Positions 6,838 to 15,560 of a DNA stretch of 30,335 nt are shown here, in pieces. Origin of the DNA: CAXXOK01 sp036759125 (lineage in GTDB: Bacteria > Bacillota > Clostridia > Christensenellales > Aristaeellaceae). Location of the stretch: contig DAIOVG010000011.1 in assembly GCA_036759125.1 (NCBI GenBank), positions 1 to 30,335 of the forward strand. Direction: 5' to 3'. Numbering within the stretch: position 1 is the first letter of the stretch; each line of letters opens with the position of its first letter. The translations under genes were made by a program, and so were the position numbers. The notes under the pieces are model-generated. The model was given only the letters and a program-made list of their open reading frames with translations. It had not been told where the DNA came from and did no database searches.

Positions 6838-6883
6838 TTGCGCGTACATGGGACTTACGGTATACTTTGATCAGCGTGATCAA
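6838..6883 (+). promoter_or_regulatory. Promoter with operator-like palindrome for the restriction enzyme
   Basis: TTGCGC (6838-6843), 17 bp, TATACT (6861-6866). Immediately downstream lies TTGATCA-GCG-TGATCAA (6867-6883), a perfect 7-bp inverted repeat at the likely transcription start. A repressor bound there would block initiation. No controller (C) protein gene is adjacent. Confidence 0.55.
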
Positions 6884-6904
6884 TTCGAACGGGGGAAAAC
6901 AAGC

Positions 6905-9691
6905 ATGACGGATGCGCAGAAGCGTTCAGCCGCCAAAGCGTTCAGCACCTATTGGAAAAACAAGGGGTACGAGAAGGGCGAAAGCCAGCCGTTTTGGCTG
7001 TCGCTGCTGTCCACGGTTCTCGGCGTGCAAAATCCGGAGCAAATCATCGCCTTTGAGGATCAGGTGATGCTGGATCACACCAGCTTTATTGACGGCAACA
7101 TCAAGCAAACCCATGTGCTGATCGAGCAAAAGGGCATCGACCGTGATCTGCGCAAGCCCATCCGCCAGGCGGATGGCACGCTGCTCACCCCGTTTCAGCA
7201 GGCAAAGCGCTACGCCGCCGAGCTGCCCTATTCCGATCGCCCCCGCTGGATTGTGACCTGCAACTTCAAATCGTTTTTGGTGTACGATATGGAAACGCCA
7301 TCCGGCGAGCCGGAGGAAATCCTGCTGGAAAACCTGGAAAAGGAGTACTACCGCCTGAACTTCCTGGTGGATACGGGCGACGACAACATCAAGAAGGAAA
7401 TGGAAATCTCCATCCAGGCGGGCCGCCTGGTGGGGGTGCTCTACGAGGAAATCCTCAAGCAATACCACGACCCAAAGAACGAGCATTCCCTCAAAAGCCT
7501 GAACAAGCTGTGCGTGCGCCTGGTGTTCTGCCTCTATGCCGAGGACGCGGGCATTTTCGGCCAGCATTTGATGTTCCATCACTACATCAAGCAGTTTCAG
7601 CCCAAAGATGTGCGCCGCGCGCTGATCGAGCTGTTCAAAACGCTGAATACCCGGCCGGAAAACCGTGACCCCTACCTGGAAAAGCCCTTGAGCGAGTTTC
7701 CCTATGTGAACGGCGATCTGTTTGCCGACGACGATATTGAGATCCCGCAGTTCAACCAAACGATTGTCCAGCTGCTCCTGCACAACGCCAGCGAGGATTT
7801 TGACTGGAGCGAAATCAGCCCCACCATCTTCGGCGCTGTGTTTGAAAGCACCCTGAACCCGGACACCCGCCGCTCCGGCGGCATGCACTATACGTCGATT
7901 GAAAACATCCATAAGGTCATCGATCCGCTGTTTCTGGACGATTTGAAGCAGGAGCTCGCGGAGCTCCAGGCCGTTTCGGTGCTGCGCACGCGCGTGCAGA
8001 AGCTGGAGGCGTTTCAGCAAAAGCTGGCAAGCCTCACCTTTCTCGACCCCGCCTGCGGCTCCGGCAACTTTTTGACGGAAACCTACCTGGCCCTCCGGCA
8101 GCTGGAAAACGAGGTCATCCGCGCGCTGATCGATGCGGGCAAGGGTCAGGCGGCCGGGCAGATTATGTTCGGCGACAGCGCGCATACCCCCATCCGCGTT
8201 TCCATCGGCCAGTTCTACGGCATTGAGATTAACGATTTTGCCGTGGCCGTCGCCAAAACCGCCCTGTGGATTGCCGAAAGCCAGATGCTCAAGAAAACCG
8301 AGGATATCGTCCACCTGCAAATCGACTTCCTGCCGCTGAAATCCTATACCAACATCCACGAGGCCAACGCCCTGCGCATCGACTGGGAAACCGTCGTGCC
8401 CAAGAATCAGCTCAACTATATCATGGGCAATCCACCGTTTGTGGGATTATCATTAAGAAATGAGAGCCAACAAAATGATATGGATTTAGTATTTCACAAT
8501 AGTGAACGTGCTGGACGATTGGACTATGTAGCTGCTTGGTATATGAAAGCAGCAGAGTATGCAAAGAGGACAGAAATTCAAATAGCATTTGTTTCAACAA
8601 ATTCAATAGTTCAAGGTGAACAAGTACCAATTCTCTGGGATATTATGTTCAATGATGAAAATATGAATATCAACTTCGCGTATAGGCCGTTTGTTTGGAA
8701 TAGTGAGGCGAAGGATAAAGCCGCCGTGCATTGTGTGATTATTGGTTTTGGATATATGAATATCGAGAAGAAGAAATTATTCGAAGAGAATCGACTAAGC
8801 TACGTTGTGAAGATCAATGGGTATCTAGTAAATGCAGATAATGTTTTCATACAGCTTAGAGGAAAAGCAAAAGACGGTTACCCAAAACTGGTTCAAGGTA
8901 ACAAACCTTGGGATGGAGGGAATTTACTTTTATCGTCTGATGAAAAAGATGCCCTCATTAAGACTTATCCAGAGACAGTTAAATTGATCAAGAAGTTTAT
9001 TGGTTCTTACGAGTTTATTAATAACAAGCCTCGATACTGCCTGTGGTTAAGAGGTGTTGCACCTAACGAGTATCGTCATATTCCAGAGATTATGAGAAGA
9101 CTATCTTTGGTAGCAGAAACAAGAAGGCAAACAAAGACAATTGCAGTTCAGGCACAAGCTAAAACACCAATGCTCTTTTCCCAAATAAGACAGCCGGAAA
9201 GTGATTATATTTTAGTCCCGGAAACATCATCAGCAAATCGAAGATATATACCGATGGGGTTTATGAATAAAGACATTATCGCAAGCAACTCCACCCTGGT
9301 GGCAGAAAACGCTAACATCTATCATTTTGGGGTGATGACATCCAATGTTCATATGGCATGGATGCGAACTGTTTGTGGAAGGCTAAAATCTGATTATCGT
9401 TATTCTCCATCTGTCTACAACAACTTTCCCTGGCCGACGCCAACCCCCGAACAAACGGCAAAAATCGAGCAAACCGCGCAGGCGATACTCGATGCCCGCG
9501 CGCTGTATCCCGATTCCAGCCTGGCTGATTTGTACGATGAGGTGACCATGCCCCCGGAGCTGCGCAGGGCGCACCAGAACAACGACCGCGCTGTAATGCA
9601 GGCGTATGGCTTCCCCGTGAAAATGACCGAAGCGGAATGCGTCGCCGAACTGATGAAGCTGTACCAGAAGCTGGTGGAAAAGGAACGTTAG
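6905..9691 (+). CDS. MmeI-like type IIL restriction-modification enzyme
   Basis: 928 residues from ATG 6905 (G-rich site upstream; the frame is open 27 codons further but that part is promoter). One chain should carry nuclease, methyltransferase and DNA recognition, as in MmeI (about 919 residues). An N-terminal PD-ExK-type nuclease shows D63, E74 and K76 (LIEQKG). A helical spacer follows, then a gamma-class N6-adenine methyltransferase with motif I LDPACGSGNF (380-389), YGIEIN, and NPPF (509-512). The target-recognition region is about 515-840, ending in FPWP (841-844), followed by a conserved C-terminal tail. No separate S, M or R gene is present, consistent with a self-contained system where methylation of one strand protects. 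The target-recognition part is strikingly AT-rich relative to both flanks. All catalytic motifs look intact. The methylation site cannot be read from the sequence. Confidence 0.9.
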   Translation: MTDAQKRSAAKAFSTYWKNKGYEKGESQPFWLSLLSTVLGVQNPEQIIAFEDQVMLDHTSFIDGNIKQTHVLIEQKGIDRDLRKPIRQADGTLLTPFQQAKRYAAELPYSDRPRWIVTCNFKSFLVYDMETPSGEPEEILLENLEKEYYRLNFLVDTGDDNIKKEMEISIQAGRLVGVLYEEILKQYHDPKNEHSLKSLNKLCVRLVFCLYAEDAGIFGQHLMFHHYIKQFQPKDVRRALIELFKTLNTRPENRDPYLEKPLSEFPYVNGDLFADDDIEIPQFNQTIVQLLLHNASEDFDWSEISPTIFGAVFESTLNPDTRRSGGMHYTSIENIHKVIDPLFLDDLKQELAELQAVSVLRTRVQKLEAFQQKLASLTFLDPACGSGNFLTETYLALRQLENEVIRALIDAGKGQAAGQIMFGDSAHTPIRVSIGQFYGIEINDFAVAVAKTALWIAESQMLKKTEDIVHLQIDFLPLKSYTNIHEANALRIDWETVVPKNQLNYIMGNPPFVGLSLRNESQQNDMDLVFHNSERAGRLDYVAAWYMKAAEYAKRTEIQIAFVSTNSIVQGEQVPILWDIMFNDENMNINFAYRPFVWNSEAKDKAAVHCVIIGFGYMNIEKKKLFEENRLSYVVKINGYLVNADNVFIQLRGKAKDGYPKLVQGNKPWDGGNLLLSSDEKDALIKTYPETVKLIKKFIGSYEFINNKPRYCLWLRGVAPNEYRHIPEIMRRLSLVAETRRQTKTIAVQAQAKTPMLFSQIRQPESDYILVPETSSANRRYIPMGFMNKDIIASNSTLVAENANIYHFGVMTSNVHMAWMRTVCGRLKSDYRYSPSVYNNFPWPTPTPEQTAKIEQTAQAILDARALYPDSSLADLYDEVTMPPELRRAHQNNDRAVMQAYGFPVKMTEAECVAELMKLYQKLVEKER

Positions 9692-9832
9692 GGGGTTGCA
9701 CCCCGAAGACCCCGGCAAGGGCTATGCCCTTGACCCATCATCAAGGCCGCGCAATTGCGCGGCCTTGATTACGGGGTTCAGGGGCACTGCCCCTGATCGG
9801 GGGTTTGGGGGCGGATAGCCCCCATCATACCC
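9692..9832. repeat. Cluster of four consecutive hairpins
   Basis: Between the restriction gene and the AEC gene lie CAAGGGC-TAT-GCCCTTG (about 9716-9732), a perfect 30-nt palindrome (9740-9769, centre GCAATTGC), a near-perfect TCAGGGGCA-C-TGCCCCTGA (9778-9796), and GGGGGC-GGATA-GCCCCC (about 9806). No T-runs follow, so termination would be inefficient. The style resembles the intergenic repeat families of GC-rich Clostridia. Confidence 0.65.
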
Positions 9833-10762
9833 CTACGCCAGCGTATACGCCGCCACCCCGATGAACAGCACAAGCGACACGAGGGTCTGGATGGAGAGGG
9901 TTGTGGAGATATAGGCCTTGTGGGCGGGGTCGGTGGCGTAGAGGGGGATTATAAAGGGCGCGGGCAGGGTGTAGGCCAACAGCATGGCGGCGAAAAGCTC
10001 CTTTTGGAACGGGATGACGGCAAAGATCAAAAGCGCGCTCAGGGCCATGAGCGGCAGCATGACCAAAAGGCGCAGACCCACGGTTTTGAGTACCGGGGAG
10101 AGAAGGGCTTTGTCAAAGCGCAGCTCGTAGCCGACGATCAACAAAATCAGCATACTGGTGGGCGCGGCCAGAAACTGAAACAGCGCGGTAATCACCGGGC
10201 CTGCGGCGGTGGCCATGGCCCACTTGCCCACGCCCAGCACGCCAAGCAGCGCGCCCGCGATCATCGCGATGAGCACCACGTTGTGCAGTACGGTTTTGAC
10301 CAGGGTTTTCAGGCCCGCCGCCTCGCCGTTGGCGGCCTTGAGCGCAATATAAAACACGGTAAAGGTGCAGAAGGTCTGGCCGATATCAATCATGGCGAAA
10401 ATATGCGTCTGCCCGGCGTACAATAGCCCGAACAGCGCGTAGCCGAGCATGCCGCCCTCAAACTCCGTGAGCAGGAAGGGCAGGTATTTGCCGTAGGGCT
10501 TCACAAACCTGCGCAGTGCATACCCGGCTAAAAGCCCCAGCACACAGGCCAGGAACACCGTACCGAAGGTCAGCGCGATCCGGCCGGAATATTCGGCGGT
10601 CAGGAACGCATAAAACAGCACGGCGGGCAGGGTGATCTTCCCCACGACCGCCTTGAGCCCCTTGAGGCCCTCCTCGCCGAATACAGCTTTCCGCTTGCAC
10701 AGCGTGCCAAGCCCGAAGGCGATCAGCACCGGCAGCACCATTTGCACAATGGAAAGGAACAA
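9833..10762 (-). CDS. AEC (auxin efflux carrier) family transporter
   Basis: 309 residues with about ten hydrophobic segments in a 5+5 pattern (VLPVLIAFGLGTL, LPAVLFYAFLTAEY, LLTEFEGGMLGYALFGLLY and so on to the C-terminal LVSLVLFIGVAAYTLA). This matches the Mem_trans/AEC family, which moves organic acids such as malate or related carboxylates in bacteria; the substrate here is unknown. The start is TTG 10762 with GGGAG 8 nt upstream. It follows the histidine kinase stop (10802) by 39 nt on the same strand with no terminator seen, so it may be the last gene of the Msr operon or a target of that two-component system. Confidence 0.85.
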   Translation of the reverse strand: MFLSIVQMVLPVLIAFGLGTLCKRKAVFGEEGLKGLKAVVGKITLPAVLFYAFLTAEYSGRIALTFGTVFLACVLGLLAGYALRRFVKPYGKYLPFLLTEFEGGMLGYALFGLLYAGQTHIFAMIDIGQTFCTFTVFYIALKAANGEAAGLKTLVKTVLHNVVLIAMIAGALLGVLGVGKWAMATAAGPVITALFQFLAAPTSMLILLIVGYELRFDKALLSPVLKTVGLRLLVMLPLMALSALLIFAVIPFQKELFAAMLLAYTLPAPFIIPLYATDPAHKAYISTTLSIQTLVSLVLFIGVAAYTLA

Positions 10763-10801
10763 TGGAATCTCTCCCTTATCGCGCGTTTTGCCTGTTGAGA
10801 G

Positions 10802-12466
10802 CTAGTTTCGCCGCGCGCCGGGGAGTTCCTGCCCGTCCGGGGCCCGGAGGTTCATTTTCATGCGCAGAAGCACGGTGGTGCCCTTGCCGGGGGCCGAGGT
10901 GACGGTGACGCCCGCGTCCTCGCCGAAATAGAGCTTGATGCGCTTGTCCACGTTTTTCAGCCCCACGCCCTGCGGGGTCGTATCCGGGTCAAAGCCAACG
11001 CCGTTATCGGCCACGGTGACAAGCAAATCTTCGCCCTGCCGCCGCGCCGAAACGGTGATGCGCCCATCGCCTGCCATGGGCTTGATGCCGTGATAGATGC
11101 TGTTTTCCACGATGGGCTGGAGGATGATCTTGGGCACCATGCAGTCCCCGACCTCATCGGGAATCTCAAACTCGTAGGTCAAGCGCTCGCCGTAGCGCTC
11201 CTTTTGGATGTACAGGTATTGCCGGGCGTGGGCAGCCTCGTCCTGCAGGGGTACAAGGGCCCGGCCCTCGGCAAGCGAAAGCCGGAAGAACTGCGCAAGC
11301 GATTTGGTCAGCGCGATGATCTTTGGCGTATCCTGAAACTCGGCCAGCCACACGATGGTATCCAGCGTGTTGTAGAGGAAATGCGGGTTGATCTGCTGGG
11401 TCAGCGCTTCCAGCTCGGTTTGGCGCAGGGCGCGCTGCTTGTGCTCCAGCTCCTTCATCAGCTGCCTGATCTTTGCGATCATGCGGTTGTAGCTTTGGGT
11501 CAGCGCCTGGGTTTCCGAAACTTCGCCCGCAAGCACCGTAAGCTCGCGCAGGCTTTCGATATCCTCCATGCTGCCGGCAAGCCGCTTGAGCGGCGTGGCA
11601 AGCCTGCGGGAGGACACGACGGCGATGAAGGACAGCGCCAGCATCAGCAACAGCCCCGTCAGCGCGACGATGTCCAGTAGCTGGCGCTTGAGCACGTCCA
11701 GCCCGCTCAGGTATACGCTGCCGGTCAGCTGCCACTGGGTTTCGGGGATGGTATAGCGCTGGGTGAGCACGTTGGTTTTCGCATCGTAGCCAAGCGTCGC
11801 GGGGGCGGCGGCCGCCTCGCCGGACGGGAAGATCACCGCGCCGTCTCCATCGGTGATGGTGATGGCGCCGCCGATATCAACCGCGTCCACGGCGTTGCCG
11901 ACCATGCAATAGTCCAGGTCCATCGCCAGCACGCCGGGAACGCTGCCGTCCGCAAGCGTGATGGGCACGCCCATGGTGATGACGCAGCCGTCGTCGTGCG
12001 GGTAAATGCCGGAGCGCGCGGTGGTCAAAAACGCCATATCGTTCATCAGCAGGGTATGGTAGTCCGTGCTGTCCGCAAAAATCGAGGGATTTCCGCTTAA
12101 AACCCGGCCGTCGGCAAACACGGCGAACACGCCGAACACATAGGCGTCGTTTGCCGTGATGGCGTTCATCAAGTGCACAACGGCGTCCTCGCCGCTGCCG
12201 GTTTTGGCATAGTCCATAAAGGACGGCGTGGCGGCCAGCAGCTGTAAAAGACTTCTGGCGTGGCCTAGGTCCGCGCCGATCTCCACGGCGGTTTTTTCAA
12301 TCGCCATATCGGTTTTCATCACGCTTTCCTTGACGAAGATATCCGATACCACCACGTATACCACCGCGCCGAACAGCGACACAATCAAAAGCCCCGCGAT
12401 CAGGTTGAACGCGGTGATCTGAACCCACAGGCTGCGCAAGCGCTTGCGCCATTTTCCGGTTCTCAT
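10802..12466 (-). CDS. YesM-type sensor histidine kinase
   Basis: 554 residues from ATG 12466. TM1 at about 15-40, an extracytoplasmic Cache-like sensor (about 45-255), TM2 at about 258-282, a HAMP linker, then a His_kinase domain with the phosphoacceptor in NPHFLYN (H362). A HATPase_c domain follows (N-box PIVENSIYHG, G1 DNGVGFD, G2 GVGLKNV). This is the LytS/YesM class, which pairs with AraC-type regulators. Its ATG overlaps the regulator's TGA (ATGA, 12466-12463), so the two are translationally coupled. Its position behind msrAB and ccdA suggests it senses oxidative or redox stress at the cell surface, but the ligand is unknown. Confidence 0.92.
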   Translation of the reverse strand: MRTGKWRKRLRSLWVQITAFNLIAGLLIVSLFGAVVYVVVSDIFVKESVMKTDMAIEKTAVEIGADLGHARSLLQLLAATPSFMDYAKTGSGEDAVVHLMNAITANDAYVFGVFAVFADGRVLSGNPSIFADSTDYHTLLMNDMAFLTTARSGIYPHDDGCVITMGVPITLADGSVPGVLAMDLDYCMVGNAVDAVDIGGAITITDGDGAVIFPSGEAAAAPATLGYDAKTNVLTQRYTIPETQWQLTGSVYLSGLDVLKRQLLDIVALTGLLLMLALSFIAVVSSRRLATPLKRLAGSMEDIESLRELTVLAGEVSETQALTQSYNRMIAKIRQLMKELEHKQRALRQTELEALTQQINPHFLYNTLDTIVWLAEFQDTPKIIALTKSLAQFFRLSLAEGRALVPLQDEAAHARQYLYIQKERYGERLTYEFEIPDEVGDCMVPKIILQPIVENSIYHGIKPMAGDGRITVSARRQGEDLLVTVADNGVGFDPDTTPQGVGLKNVDKRIKLYFGEDAGVTVTSAPGKGTTVLLRMKMNLRAPDGQELPGARRN

Positions 12467-13233
12467 GGCCGCCCTCCCGATTTGCGGAACTCCGATACCG
12501 TGGTGCCGAACTTGCGCTTGAACAGTGCGGACAGGTAGTTGGGATCGTCGATGCCGATGGCCTCGGCCACCTCGTAGTTCTTCATCTGCGAGGACAAAAG
12601 GAGAATTTTCGCCTTTTCCAGCCGCATCTCCAACAGATAATCCCGGAAATTGGCCCCGAACAGCTTTTTGAACAGCGTGGACAGGTAGGCCGCGTTGTAG
12701 CCGATGCTTTCCGCCAGGCCGGACAGGCAAAACGCCGGGTTTTGCAGGTTGCTTTCAATTTCCGCCGCCAGGGTTTTTTTCAGGCTGTCGTCGTCCGCCG
12801 CGTGGGCAAGCCCGGCAATTTTATCGGCGGAGGCGATCATGGTTTTCAGGCCGTCCTCGGTCTTGCGCTTGTCCACGAGCTTGATCAACAGCTCGGTGAC
12901 GTCGTCCTTGGAGACGGGTTTCAAAATATAGTCGTCCACGCCCAGCTTCAGGGCGGTGAGCACGTAATCGAAATAATCGTACCCCGTAATCAGCGCGATT
13001 TTGATGGCGCTGTCAGCCTCGCGGGCCTTTCTGGCAAACTCCAGGCCGTTCATGCGCGGCATGTTGATATCCGCGAACACGATGTGTACATTTCCGCGCT
13101 TGACAATCGCCAGCGCGTCTTCGCCGTTTTCGGCCTCGAACACCTCGCCGATACCCAAAGCGGCATAGTCCACAAGGGTTTTGATCCCCCTGCGGACTAT
13201 GCCTTCGTCGTCTGCGAGCAGCAGGTTATACAT
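12463..13233 (-). CDS. YesN-type response regulator with AraC DNA-binding domain
   Basis: 256 residues. Receiver domain 1-120 with the acidic pair D8/D9, phosphoacceptor D55 (VFADINMPRMNG) and the conserved K105 (YILKPVSKDD). The C-terminal 100 residues are an AraC HTH_18 domain with two helix-turn-helices (LSGLAESIGYNAAYLSTLFK; YEVAEAIGIDDPNYLSALFK). The start ATG 13233 is three bases after the msrAB stop, and its AGGAG ribosome site lies in the last codons of msrAB. Expression should therefore follow the repair genes. It probably controls this operon and perhaps the divergent VWA gene (inferred). Confidence 0.93.
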   Translation of the reverse strand: MYNLLLADDEGIVRRGIKTLVDYAALGIGEVFEAENGEDALAIVKRGNVHIVFADINMPRMNGLEFARKAREADSAIKIALITGYDYFDYVLTALKLGVDDYILKPVSKDDVTELLIKLVDKRKTEDGLKTMIASADKIAGLAHAADDDSLKKTLAAEIESNLQNPAFCLSGLAESIGYNAAYLSTLFKKLFGANFRDYLLEMRLEKAKILLLSSQMKNYEVAEAIGIDDPNYLSALFKRKFGTTVSEFRKSGGRP

Positions 13234-13236
13234 GCG

Positions 13237-14769
13237 TTACTCCTGACTGTCAATGTAGGATTTCAGAAACCCGTACCCCTCCGCGTCCATCTGGTCGTAG
13301 GGGATAAAGCGCAGGGATGCGCCGTTGATGCAGTAGCGCAGGCCGCCCCGGTCTATAGGGCCGTCGGTAAAGACGTGGCCCAGGTGGGTGTCGCCCGCGC
13401 GGGAGCGTACCTCGGTGCGGACCATGTTGTAGCTCGTGTCGGTCAGCTCAACGATGACCTGGGGCACAATGGGCTTTGTAAAGCTCGGCCAGCCGCAGCC
13501 GGAATTAAACTTATCCGCCGAGGAAAACAGCGGCTCGCCCGTGACCACATCCACGTACAGACCCTTGTCGAACAGATCGTCGTATTCGTTGGTAAAGGCG
13601 TACTCGGTGGCGTTTTCCTGGGTGACGCGGTACTGGATATCGGTCAGGGTGGCTTTGAGCTCCTCCTGCGAGGGAACTGTGTAGCTCTGGCTGTCAATCC
13701 AGCTGTTCAGCGCTTCGTCCCGCGCGGTGGTCAGGTCGATATGGCAGTAGCCATAGGGATTCTTGCGCAGATAATCCTGGTGGTATTCCTCCGCGAGGCA
13801 GAAGTTTTCAAGCGGCAGAACCTCGGTTACGATGGGTTTTGCATACCGCGTCTGCTCCTGCTCTACGACCGCCTGGATGACGGGCAGGTCGGCCTCGTCG
13901 GTGTAGTAGATACCGGTGCGGTACTGGGAGCCGACGTCGTTGCCCTGCTGGTCTACGCTGGTGGGATCAATGATGGTGAAGAAGGTTGTGAGAAGCACTC
14001 GCAGCGGCACGATGCTCTCGTCATAGGTGACGAGCACCGTTTCGGCGTGGCCGGTGTTGTTGTAGCAGACCTCCTTGTAGGTTACGGTGTCGGAGTTGCC
14101 GTTGGCGTAGCCGCTGACCGCGTCCAGCACGCCCGGGATGCGGGACATGAACTCCTCCACGCCCCAGAAACAGCCGCCCGCGACGTAAATGGTCTTGACG
14201 GACGCTGGGTTTGCGGGCGGAAGGGTGCTGACCGCAGCGGCGGTCGGCGCGGCGGCTGCGGGGGAGTTGCCTTCGAACACGGCCTGTACGCCCTGGCTTG
14301 GGGTATGGCCGACGCTGAACTTGATGAGCCTGCCGTCCGCGTCGATAAACGCGGACGAGGGAAACGCGCGTACGCCGAAGGCGCGCATGGCGTCGCCATC
14401 CTGGTCGAACAATACAACGGTGTTGTGATAATCAAGGCTATTGTACCATGCTTTAAAGCTTTCCGCATCCTTCTCACCGTCCACGCCGGGGGCGACGACG
14501 GTGATGACGGTAAAGCTGTTATCCATGCCCGCCAGGGTATCGGTATCCCGCAGGGTGCTCAGGCAAATGGAGCACCAGGAGGCCCAGAACTTGATGTACA
14601 GGGGTTTTCCCGCAAAGCTTTCCAGGGTGACGGGGTTGCCGTCAAAGTCCGTAAAGGTGGCCGCGGGGGCAGCGGGCAGTTCCTTGTCCTTGGCCAACGC
14701 GCCAAAGGCCGCAGCGCCTGCCGCGATCAGGATGGCGAGTACCAAAAGGAGTCCGAGTGCTTTCTTCAT
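13237..14769 (-). CDS. msrAB: Thioredoxin-MsrA-MsrB fusion, extracytoplasmic methionine sulfoxide reductase
   Basis: 510 residues. An N-terminal membrane anchor or signal (about 5-26) is followed by a TlpA-like thioredoxin domain (about 35-165) with WCSIC (C66, C69). MsrA is next (about 193-345, catalytic C200 in GGCFWG), then MsrB (about 355-500, SGCGWPSF with C425 as probable resolving Cys, catalytic C480 in RYCING). MsrA and MsrB reduce the S and R forms of methionine sulfoxide; the thioredoxin domain recycles them. The arrangement equals Neisseria PilB/MsrAB and fuses what streptococci keep as Etrx plus MsrAB. A Ser/Thr/Ala/Pro-rich linker joins the first two domains. The start ATG 14769 lies one base after the ccdA stop, with GGAGG inside ccdA. 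CcdA would supply electrons from the cytoplasm. Confidence 0.93.
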   Translation of the reverse strand: MKKALGLLLVLAILIAAGAAAFGALAKDKELPAAPAATFTDFDGNPVTLESFAGKPLYIKFWASWCSICLSTLRDTDTLAGMDNSFTVITVVAPGVDGEKDAESFKAWYNSLDYHNTVVLFDQDGDAMRAFGVRAFPSSAFIDADGRLIKFSVGHTPSQGVQAVFEGNSPAAAAPTAAAVSTLPPANPASVKTIYVAGGCFWGVEEFMSRIPGVLDAVSGYANGNSDTVTYKEVCYNNTGHAETVLVTYDESIVPLRVLLTTFFTIIDPTSVDQQGNDVGSQYRTGIYYTDEADLPVIQAVVEQEQTRYAKPIVTEVLPLENFCLAEEYHQDYLRKNPYGYCHIDLTTARDEALNSWIDSQSYTVPSQEELKATLTDIQYRVTQENATEYAFTNEYDDLFDKGLYVDVVTGEPLFSSADKFNSGCGWPSFTKPIVPQVIVELTDTSYNMVRTEVRSRAGDTHLGHVFTDGPIDRGGLRYCINGASLRFIPYDQMDAEGYGFLKSYIDSQE

Positions 14770-14770
14770 A

Positions 14771-15466
14771 TTATCCTCCGATCCATGCGCTGAGTATGTT
14801 GAAACGGTCGGTCATTAACAGGATACCCATGACGATCACCAGCACGCCGCCGACGATTTTCACGGCGGGCAGGTATTTGTTTAGTTTTTTGATCTTTTGG
14901 AGCAGCAGCTCGGAAAACAGCGCCAGCGCCAAAAACGGAATGGCGAAGCCCAGGGCGTATACGCCCATGAGGAACGCGCCGTAGAACGCCGCGCCGCCGC
15001 CTGCCGCCACGCCCAGGATGGCCGCGAGCACCGGGCCGATGCAAGGCGTCCACCCGAAGCTGAACAGAAATCCCAGTACAAACACCTGCCACGCGCCTGC
15101 GGGCGGGCTGGCGCTGAACTGCGCCCGTTTTTCGCGTTCCAGAAATGTAAGCCGCAAAAGCCCGGTTTGGTGGATGCCCAGCAGCACCACGATGGCGCCC
15201 AGCACAATCATGAACACCCGGCTATTTAAAACCTGCCCCAGCGCGCCCGCGCCAAACCCCAGAATGACAAACGTCACCGAGATTCCGGCGATGAAAAGAA
15301 GCGTCCGCAAAAACAGCTGCAGCCTGCGGCTGGAGGCGTCCTGCGCCTGGGCGGGGGAGGCCAGGGTGGACAGGTATACAGGCAATAGCGGCACAATGCA
15401 TGGCGAGAGGAACGAAAGCACCCCCGCCACAAACACGGTGGAGATATACAGGGTTTCGGTTGGCAT
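14771..15466 (-). CDS. ccdA: CcdA-type transmembrane thiol-disulfide carrier
   Basis: 231 residues, six hydrophobic helices. The paired membrane cysteines are C23 (LSPCIVPLLPVY) and C142 (GWTPCIGPVLAAI), the hallmark of the CcdA/DsbD transmembrane family that passes reducing equivalents from cytoplasmic thioredoxin to an outer thioredoxin-like partner. Here the partner is almost certainly the thioredoxin domain of the next gene. The start ATG 15466 was chosen for GGAGGT upstream; an 18-codon upstream extension is unlikely. It lies 94 bp after the rhodanese gene, with a hairpin between them (15507-15533). Confidence 0.93.
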   Translation of the reverse strand: MPTETLYISTVFVAGVLSFLSPCIVPLLPVYLSTLASPAQAQDASSRRLQLFLRTLLFIAGISVTFVILGFGAGALGQVLNSRVFMIVLGAIVVLLGIHQTGLLRLTFLEREKRAQFSASPPAGAWQVFVLGFLFSFGWTPCIGPVLAAILGVAAGGGAAFYGAFLMGVYALGFAIPFLALALFSELLLQKIKKLNKYLPAVKIVGGVLVIVMGILLMTDRFNILSAWIGG

Positions 15467-15506
15467 GTTCTGACCTCCCGGTCGTGCTGGTTTTTGGAAG
15501 AGGAAC

Positions 15507-15533
15507 GGGCATCCGGTCATATGCCGGATGCCC
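15507..15533 (-). terminator. Hairpin between rhodanese and ccdA genes
   Basis: Perfect 10-bp stem GGGCATCCGG/CCGGATGCCC with a 7-nt loop. On the minus strand it is followed by GTTCCTCTTCC, not a true T-run, so it is more likely a leaky terminator or processing/stability hairpin that lowers ccdA-msrAB expression relative to the rhodanese. Confidence 0.5.
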
Positions 15534-15560
15534 GGTTATGGGTTACTTCACAGGGGCTGG

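Noticed and set aside
6464..6904. Several open frames of 60-140 codons in the repeat region
   Set aside because: They run through the palindromic repeats and give the same peptide from each repeat copy (for example FDASQEFCLRYR-like segments). No ribosome site is present.
6926..8359. Long open frame (477 codons) on the minus strand opposite the restriction enzyme
   Set aside because: It is the GC-rich shadow of the clear coding frame: low-complexity Gln/Val/Leu/His composition, no recognisable domain and no ribosome site. The opposite frame holds all catalytic motifs.
12742..14793. 683-codon plus-strand frame opposite the response regulator and msrAB
   Set aside because: The opposite frames carry complete MsrA, MsrB, thioredoxin and receiver motifs. 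This one is rich in Val/Gly/Asp/His repeats typical of an antisense shadow.
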